Below are positions 26,481 to 34,200 of a stretch of 36,776 bases of DNA, in pieces. How positions within the stretch are numbered: the first letter of the stretch is position 1; every line of letters begins with the position of its first letter. The position numbers were made by a program, and so were the translations under genes. The DNA is taken from positions 1 through 36,776 of the forward strand of contig CAMCYJ010000027.1 of assembly GCA_945883815.1 (NCBI GenBank). The letters are read 5' to 3'. The notes under the pieces are model-generated. The model did no database searches. It was not told where the DNA came from and saw only the letters and a program-made list of their open reading frames with translations. Source of the DNA: Akkermansia muciniphila (GTDB taxonomy: Bacteria > Verrucomicrobiota > Verrucomicrobiia > Limisphaerales > UBA9464).

Positions 26481-27707
26481 TCAAAACTCCGAAGATCGGA
26501 CCCAGGCTCGGTTGAACCGCGCATGGCGTATGGTTTCCCGGCCACCGAGCACTTCACTCCAAGTCGCGTGCAACCAACCGTCCCGCGTTTCGATCAAGGA
26601 TGGATAGGAAAACGAGCCCTGCCCCGGCAAAGCACCGGCCAATTGCCTCCGAATCGGCCAGGTGAACCCCTCGTCGTGGCTGATCCAGACTGCCAATGAA
26701 TGACGCCCGGATTCCAAATCGTTGCCGATAAAGATCCATTCACCCGATCGGAGCACCCTCACCTCGGCTCCGGAGCCCGGATTGGGGATTTCAGAATCCT
26801 CCGCCGGAGTCCACGTCTCTCCGCGATCCCAGGATTCGGCGCGCAGCAATCGCTGCGGAGGTGGACCATTGTCCCGCATCCAAGCCACCACCGAACCATC
26901 CCGGCGAACGGTCAGGCTCGGTTGGACATTCCCCAAACCCACGATGGGCGCGGATGGGCGCCACGACCGTCCCTGATCATCGGAAAGGGCCACCATCGAA
27001 ATGGAGTACCCGTCGTGGTACAAGGGCAGCATCCAACGACCCGCAACCGTCGTGAGATGAGCACGGGGCATCCAACCCAGACGACTGTAGAGATGATTGG
27101 TGGCTCCGAGGTGAATCCCGTCGATGAATTCGGAGACTTCCTTTCGTTGCTGCGCGGTCAGATCTGGTCGTGCCTGCTCCACGAGCAACCGAGGCAGATA
27201 AGCCTGAATGGCCTGAAGAAAGTCCTCACCCGGAGCCAACAGCACCGGCTGCATGGCATCCCAACGAACCGGCCCTCGGTTCCGCCACTGGGAACTGACC
27301 CGAGACTGCAACAAGGTGGATTCCCATGTGTTGGCCAAGATGGCCGCATGGAACAGCCACAACCGACCTTGCTGATCCACATGGAGCGACGGATTGCAGT
27401 CCGGAAAGCCCGGAGTATCCCACAAAGTGAATCGAGGCTCCCAAGACCGAGCCCCGGGGCGGCGACGAGATGCCTGAAGTTTCACGTCATTGGCCTGGCG
27501 TTCCCCAGACCCATTGAACCACGCGACAAACACAGTGCCATCCGGAGCTTCGACCATGCAGGAAGCGTGATTGTGTCGAGCTTCCGGAGCGAAAATGGGC
27601 TCGCTCACCAGAACCGGCAGCAAGCGATCTGATCCGAATGCTGGAAGGCCCAACACAATCCAGAGACCCAGGAAAAGTAGCGCTCCTCTCATGCTGGAAA
27701 ACTTCAT
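26481..27707 (-). CDS. Sialidase/BNR-repeat family secreted protein
   Basis: Protein of 408 residues. Residues 1-25 form a signal peptide. The body is a predicted six-bladed propeller of the BNR_2 sialidase type. Three Asp-box motifs are visible: SDDQGRSW (242-249), SWDRGETW (292-299) and SHDEGFTW (343-350). HNHASCMVEAPDGTVFVAWF near the N terminus matches exo-alpha-sialidase-like proteins common in PVC bacteria. Substrate is unknown; true sialic acid activity cannot be inferred because the arginine triad cannot be assigned with confidence. The ATG at 27707 starts the signal peptide (a second ATG is at 27692). It follows the rhodanese gene by 71 bases. Confidence 0.8.
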   Translation of the reverse strand: MKFSSMRGALLFLGLWIVLGLPAFGSDRLLPVLVSEPIFAPEARHNHASCMVEAPDGTVFVAWFNGSGERQANDVKLQASRRRPGARSWEPRFTLWDTPGFPDCNPSLHVDQQGRLWLFHAAILANTWESTLLQSRVSSQWRNRGPVRWDAMQPVLLAPGEDFLQAIQAYLPRLLVEQARPDLTAQQRKEVSEFIDGIHLGATNHLYSRLGWMPRAHLTTVAGRWMLPLYHDGYSISMVALSDDQGRSWRPSAPIVGLGNVQPSLTVRRDGSVVAWMRDNGPPPQRLLRAESWDRGETWTPAEDSEIPNPGSGAEVRVLRSGEWIFIGNDLESGRHSLAVWISHDEGFTWPIRRQLAGALPGQGSFSYPSLIETRDGWLHATWSEVLGGRETIRHARFNRAWVRSSEF

Positions 27708-27778
27708 ACCAAAACCTAGTCGATCCCCCTCCGCAGTGTCGTTGGGGAAATAACCCCATCGCTCTCCACTTCCGGAGA

Positions 27779-28273
27779 TCATTGCGATGGGTTTGTTCCG
27801 GATTCGCCGTCGGTCACTGCTTTACCCGCCCAACGCCAAGCCATCATTCCCCGATGCAAATGAAGCACCGAGTTGAAGCCCAAGGACCGCAGCACCTCGA
27901 CGGCCTTCCGGCTGCGATACCCGCCCTGGCAATACACCAGAACGGGACGCGAGCGGTCCCACCGACTCAACTCCAGCTCGAAGGCTGGATCTCCCCAACT
28001 GATGCGTCGGGCACCCGGCAACATTCCCCGGGCGGTCTCACCCGGAGTCCGGACATCCAACACCTGAAGGTCGGGGTGTCCCGAAAGGAACTCCCACGCC
28101 TGCTGAGCACTCAGGTTCTTCGCCGTGGTGTCGGCCATTGGGGCAAAGAATCGGGAATCCCATAGGGATTCCCAGGCCCACCACGCAGCCGAAATCCCCG
28201 CCATGCCAAGAGCCATTCCGAGAATCACCCCATGGAATCGAGACAGGGCCCTGCGGTGTCCAGAACCGGTCAT
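27779..28273 (-). CDS. Membrane-anchored rhodanese-like protein
   Basis: Protein of 164 residues. An N-terminal membrane segment (about residues 14-35, GVILGMALGMAGISAAWW) is followed by a single rhodanese domain with LDVRTPGE and the active-site loop YCQGGYRS (Cys115). Rhodaneses carry sulfur as a cysteine persulfide; with this anchor the domain would face the periplasm or the cytoplasm, topology unclear. The ATG at 28273 overlaps the stop of the giant gene as ATGA, so translation is probably coupled. The sialidase-family gene follows. Sulfur or redox chemistry on exported proteins is a guess. Confidence 0.85.
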   Translation of the reverse strand: MTGSGHRRALSRFHGVILGMALGMAGISAAWWAWESLWDSRFFAPMADTTAKNLSAQQAWEFLSGHPDLQVLDVRTPGETARGMLPGARRISWGDPAFELELSRWDRSRPVLVYCQGGYRSRKAVEVLRSLGFNSVLHLHRGMMAWRWAGKAVTDGESGTNPSQ

Positions 28274-31200
28274 TGCGGAGTCACGTCCAGGACTCGGTAG
28301 AACCGCGTGGCGTTGGCATCGAATCCGGGTTCGTTGAGGACTGTGACCGTCTCCGCAGCCGACCAATCCCGGGAAGGACTCCAGACACCCAAAACATCCC
28401 CACGGTCCAACCGATAGCGCCGACCCACAGCCCCTCGAACCAGCAGCCGTAAGGATCCATCCGGGAGGAATTCCAGGAGCTCCAAGCGGGGAGCCAAAAA
28501 ACCTTGATTGGCGGCGCCGGGCGTTGGGTTGGTCTGGACCAAAGAGGCCGGGTCCCCATCTGGCTGGCGTGCCCAGGAACGATCATCGGCCGATCCCACA
28601 ACGGATCGGAAGAGGTCCACCACCTGGGGAACGCCCCCGAGGTCACGACCGAGCATCACCAAGAAACCGGCCCCCTCAATGGCTGGCAACCGGAACGAGG
28701 CATGCCATTCCGAGGCCGAAGACTGGGCCGGCTCGCCGTCGGCGAAGACCACGCGGAAACCACCGGGCTCGAGGACTCCCGAAGAAGGGAATACCCATCG
28801 ATTGGTTCCTTGTGCGTTCTCGGCCAAGAAAAGCCCTTCCAGAGAGACGGGTGATGAGCCCGTGTTGACCAACTCCAGCCAAGGCTCGAACTTGCCGCTG
28901 GCATCCACGAGTCCCCGAGTATTCCGTGGCAGCACTTCATTGATGCGCAGCGTTGGAAACTCCGGAAGTACGGCCGCCACGTTGTTCGGGGCACCCGGCG
29001 TTACGGTCGCACTGTCACCACCCTCGAGGGTCATCTCCAAGCCGAACACGATGTCGGAGCTTCCGAGATTGGATTGATGCACCTCGACCGCGAAGGTGTT
29101 TTCGCCGGGGATGAGAAACTGGGAGGGCAGAGTGAACGGCCCCTCGATGGCTGCATCGGCGACGGTGCGGTTGGCCAATGTCTCATGGGTTACCACGACA
29201 TCATCCATGCCGAGGAAATGCGCCTTGCGGCCATTGACCCAAAGCACATAGCCATCGTCCAGCATCACCCGGAATCGGACCGAAACGCCGGCCGTCAGGG
29301 TCGGGATCGTGACCTTCCGGCGGAAATAGTAGGCCGACTGCCCCAGCGTCAGCGCAGTCGTTTTGTTGGTTGCCACGGCCGCAGATTCCACAAAGTGGAG
29401 CCCACCACCGCTGGACCAGGTCGTGTCGTTGAAGCCTGGAGTCACCCAATTGGTGCCGCCAGCTGGCGCTCCATCCTGATAGTACTTCCAGACATCCCTG
29501 AAACTCAGGACCGCCCGACTGCCCTGAAACGCGGAGGCTTCCGTCCAATTTCCGAGCCGATTGCGATCCTGGCGGGCATCGATGAGCTGCAGCGAACGAT
29601 TGGGTCCCTGGGAGCCACTGGGCCAAGGGGCCAACCCATCGTAATCCACCCGGTCCAACTCTGATTCTGGAGAACCTGCAGCGGCAGGGCGGACCAGCCT
29701 CAAGGAATCGGCCACGGGGCCGAGAGTTCCCGTCCACTCGCCGAGAATTCCCGGAAACACGCCAAAAACCCCAGTAATGACGTTCCGACTGGCGACGACC
29801 AGCACTCGAGCTCCCGGAGCCATCGAACTTCCAACTGGGAAGGTGAAACTCAAATTGCTGCCGGTCAGCCGAAGTCCGGAAAGGTCCCACGTCGTCTGGG
29901 ATGAGCGGTTGAACATCTCGATGAACTCACCGCCGACCGGCGAAGACCGCCGCAGGATTTCCGAGAAGACCACCTTGAAGCGCGGACGCACGGAGATCTC
30001 GACGCGTTGCGTGGCGCTGAGGTTGCCCGGACCATCATCGGTCACACGGACGGAGACCGTCTGGGTGGAGGCCCCGGCATCGTCATTCGGGGTCCACTGG
30101 AACAAACCACTGATCGGATCGATGCTGGCTCCGGCCGGAGCACCGGCTTCCAGCGAGAAGCGCAAACTTTGCGCGGGCAAATCCGGATCCGAAGCCTGGG
30201 CCACGAAACTTACCAGTTGTCCCTCCTCCACCGTGATCGGGGCGATCGAAGCTATCGACGGCGGTTGGTTGTCCTCGGCGACTTCCATCAGGAGTTCACG
30301 AACAACCGACTGGGCATCCGGGGATCCGTCAATCGCCCGAATCAGGACGACCACGGTGGCAGGCCCTTGGGATTCGGAGGGAGTCCAGAAAACGACACCA
30401 CTCTGCGGTTCAAGAACCAGACCTTTCGGAGCGGGACCATCCACCTGGAACCGAACCGAAGTTCCTTCCGGATCCGTCGCAACCAAGTTCACAGACCATG
30501 CCTTGCCCTCGGTCAACTGCTGAGGTGCCAGTGGCTCGAACCGCGGCGGATTGTCGATTTCCACAACTCGAATCTGAACAACGCCGGAAACGGATAGGGA
30601 GGGCACTCCGTCATCCCGGACCCGATACGCCACGGTTTGAACTGTGCCACCGAAACTTTCATCGGGCGTCCAAGCAATGTGCCCATTGGGCGAGAGCGTC
30701 AGGCCCAACGGCGCAATCCCGTCCAGTTCGAAGGTCAGGGCCTGAACTGGACGATCGGCATCGGACGCCTCCAATCGGGCGAGAAACTCGACCCCCTCCT
30801 TGGCCTCCAGGGTCACCGCGGCAGGAAGAATGGGCGCCACATTGACCTCCGTGACAGTCAATTGGCCCCGCAGCAGGCTGGTCCGGACCGGCGAGCCATT
30901 GTCCGAGGCGCGAACCAGAAAACTGTAGACCCCCGGTCCCTCGTTCTCTGAAGGAAGCCATTGGAATCGGCCACTGTTAGGATCAATCACGGCACCTGGA
31001 GGACCATCGGCTCCCAATGCATAGGTCACCGTTTGCCCCTGATCCGGATCAACCGCGCCGACGGTGAAGGTGATCAACACCGCTTCCGGAGAACTCATGG
31101 GGGCTAGAGGCGCAAACACGGGAGGCCGGTTGCCGCCCACCAATGCGTTGGGCAATCCCGGAGTGGGCACTTCCATCGAGTACAACGGTGCGGGTGCCCC

Positions 31201-34200
31201 GTCTGGGAACCGGCCCAAGGAGACATCGTTGGTCTGGGCGCCGAAGGTAATCCCATCCACCAGGACACCCCGAGGGTCGAACAAACCAACCTGTTCCCCC
31301 TCCCGAGCCAGCGAGAAGTTGACGTGGAGATCGGCGGTGCCGGGTTGGTTCTGCCCGGTTTCATTGTCCGCCCAGATGCGAATGAATCCGCCGGCCGGAA
31401 TCGGATAACCTGATGGAATCCGGAACATCGACCCAACGGAATTGGTCAGACGGTCGGTCAGGTAAAACCCGCTCAAATCCACCGTGTTCGTTCCACCATT
31501 GTGAAGTTCAAACCAATCATCGTAGTCCCCATCGGCAGGATCCACCACGGTCACCCTGTTCTGGGCCATGATTTCATTGATCGTGACCCGAAAATCCGGG
31601 AACGACGCATCATTGGTGGCTCCGGGTGTGGGATAGAACAGAGTCCGAACACTCCGGGCCAAACCGTCCGGAATCAGGCCCAGAGGTCGGTCTGCCGGCA
31701 ACGAGCGCCAGGACAAATGATCCAAGACCGTGGCACCTGCTACTCCTCCATCGTCTCGCACCAAGGCCACAACCCCATTGGTGGGCGACAAGCGGAACGA
31801 GGTGTGCGGGATCCCGGAGGCAGACTCGCCCGGTTCCCCATCGGCCCAGATGGTGAGAAACCCTCCCGCCGGAACCACCGATCCGAACGGAAAGGCCCAA
31901 GCCAATCGATTCGTCCAGTTGTCGGTCAGGTAGTAGCCGCCCAAGTCCAGATCGTTGCTCCCCGTATTGAAAACCTCGAGGTACGGATCCCGATCACCGG
32001 CATTGTCCTTGGGACCGGAAACATTGGCGGGAAGCACCTCATTGATCCAAACCGGTGGAAAGGCCACCAACGCACCGGCAGCCGCGTTGGCACGACCCGG
32101 CGTCACTCGATTGACGGCGTTGGTCTCGGCAGCCATCCAATTGGCGACCCTCCAGGAAGATTGGGAGGCATCGATGCGTTGCAGCGATGAGCCTCGACCG
32201 TCCGCCACTGACGGCCAGGGCGGCGCATCGTCATAGCGCACTTCGCTAATGACCACTTCGTTGGTACCGGAGCCCCGGACCAACGACAAACGTTCTCCCC
32301 CGTTGTCCAAAGAGCCGGCGAATTCATCCAAGACTCGAACCCCTGAACCATAGGCGAGGACAAATGCCGCCCGATCTCGAACCAACACCCAATAGTTGGC
32401 CGGGGGAATGACGGAACCGTCCGGGAAGGTGTAATCCACCCCGTTGAGGCGGCATCCCGAAAGATCAAACGAGGTGGAAAGCGATCGGTTGAAGATCTCA
32501 ACAAAAGATGCACCCGGCTCCAGCGGATTGTAGTGGATCTCGTTGATCCCCACATAATCGGCCGCCTGCTGAATCACTCCCGTGTATCGAACCGTCACCG
32601 ATTTGGTCATCCCCGGCAGTGGCGTGCCATCGGCCCGGACCGCCACCAGATTCAGCACATTGGTGACACCGACCAGTGGCACACGAATGCGGAAGACCTG
32701 AGGGGAGGTCCACTCCAGCGGCATGGGAGTGCCGTTGACCTCGATGGCTGCAGTCGCAAACGGCGCCGTGCCATCGATGACCGCCACCGGAGTCGCGGAG
32801 GTGAAATTGTTCCCCCCATTGCTGGTGATGGCAAAGGCCTTGGCGTCAGAGGCCGTGATCTGGGTATTGATATAAGTCCGGCGTCCATTCAGATAGCTGC
32901 CGATGACGGAGGGCGAGGAAATGCCCGTGACCCCATTGAATGCCAACGCCGCACTTCGCGCGGTGAACTGCGGTTGGTATTGGGCGGAGGTCAAGGGACC
33001 CGAGACGGCATCTTGATAAGCCCGCCACGCCATGCGCTGGAAGATGGGCGTATCGAACATCACGTTGACCGCGCCATCATTGCCTCCAAAGAGACGTCGA
33101 TTGGTCGGGTCTCCAACTCCCAGAACCCAGTCCATGTCCCAGGGCAGGATTCGCCAACGACCTCCCGGCTGGAAATAAATGTACTTGTTCTGCGAATTGC
33201 CCGTTCCCCAAGTGTCCCAGTTCCCCAGGCACCCATCGAGGGCGAAGCTTCGCATCCATTGATTGATGTCGGCGATATTGAGCAGGTTCGGGACGAAGTT
33301 TGCGGTGCGATCATTGGCCGCGGTGACCATCGCGAAGAAGTTGGTGAAGTCGTTGGCTGTCGTGCCGGTGGGCCGCCCCTGCCAGGTGTAGCGGTACCTC
33401 GAGAGATTGTACTGGCCATTGGGATTCCGGTAGACGCCCAGATCAGCACCCGTCGCTTCAAACCCTCCGAAATCATCGAATTCGAAGGCGAAGGCCACCT
33501 TGCGCAAGTCACCAGAGCCGCCCTCCGGGTACCAGGCTTCGGCGTAATCATTGGAGGGCTGTTCCAAATCCTCGGACACGCTGCCGTACGGAGATCCGTT
33601 GCGGTAAAACTGCATATAGGCGGTGTTCAGGTAGGGCAACCCCATCTTCCGGGCGATCCAGTTGGCGATTTGGTTGCGCATCCGGGTCTCCTCTTCGCCA
33701 CCATTGCCGGTCAAGCCGAAGACCCGGTCCCGGGTTCCCAATAGCAGGTCGTCACCAGGGACCGTCAGGGAGTAATCGGCCTGTCCAGTGAAGGGACTTC
33801 CCTTGCGGCGGATGCCGGCGTTGTAAATCACGCGGAGATTACCATGGACGAGGGTGCAATCGCGGAAGGTGTTGTCGAGACCACCCACCAGCGACGAATC
33901 CTGACCATTGCTGAGCCAGGTGTTCTGGGAAGCGGTCAACCAGGCGTGGACATGGTTGAACGTGCCCGTGGGCACTGGATCTCCCCAGCGGATGTTGGCT
34001 CCACTGACAGCAGGCAACCCGGCGTAAACCGTTCCTGTCGGGAAAATGCTCGAAGCCGTCGAAGAGGCGTTGTCGAAGGCCTCGACAATGAACTGCACCA
34101 ACTCACCCGAACCCCGACCATTCAAGGTCCCCGACCAGATGCCGTCGCCCGCGAGAGCATCACCACCGGCACCGTCGTCGCGCATGGCCACCGACGAGAA

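Noticed and set aside
23943-26699. Open frame of 918 codons on the plus strand opposite ugd, the epimerase and the TPR gene
   Set aside because: It crosses several well-supported genes and has no family-like motifs; long antisense frames are expected at this GC content.
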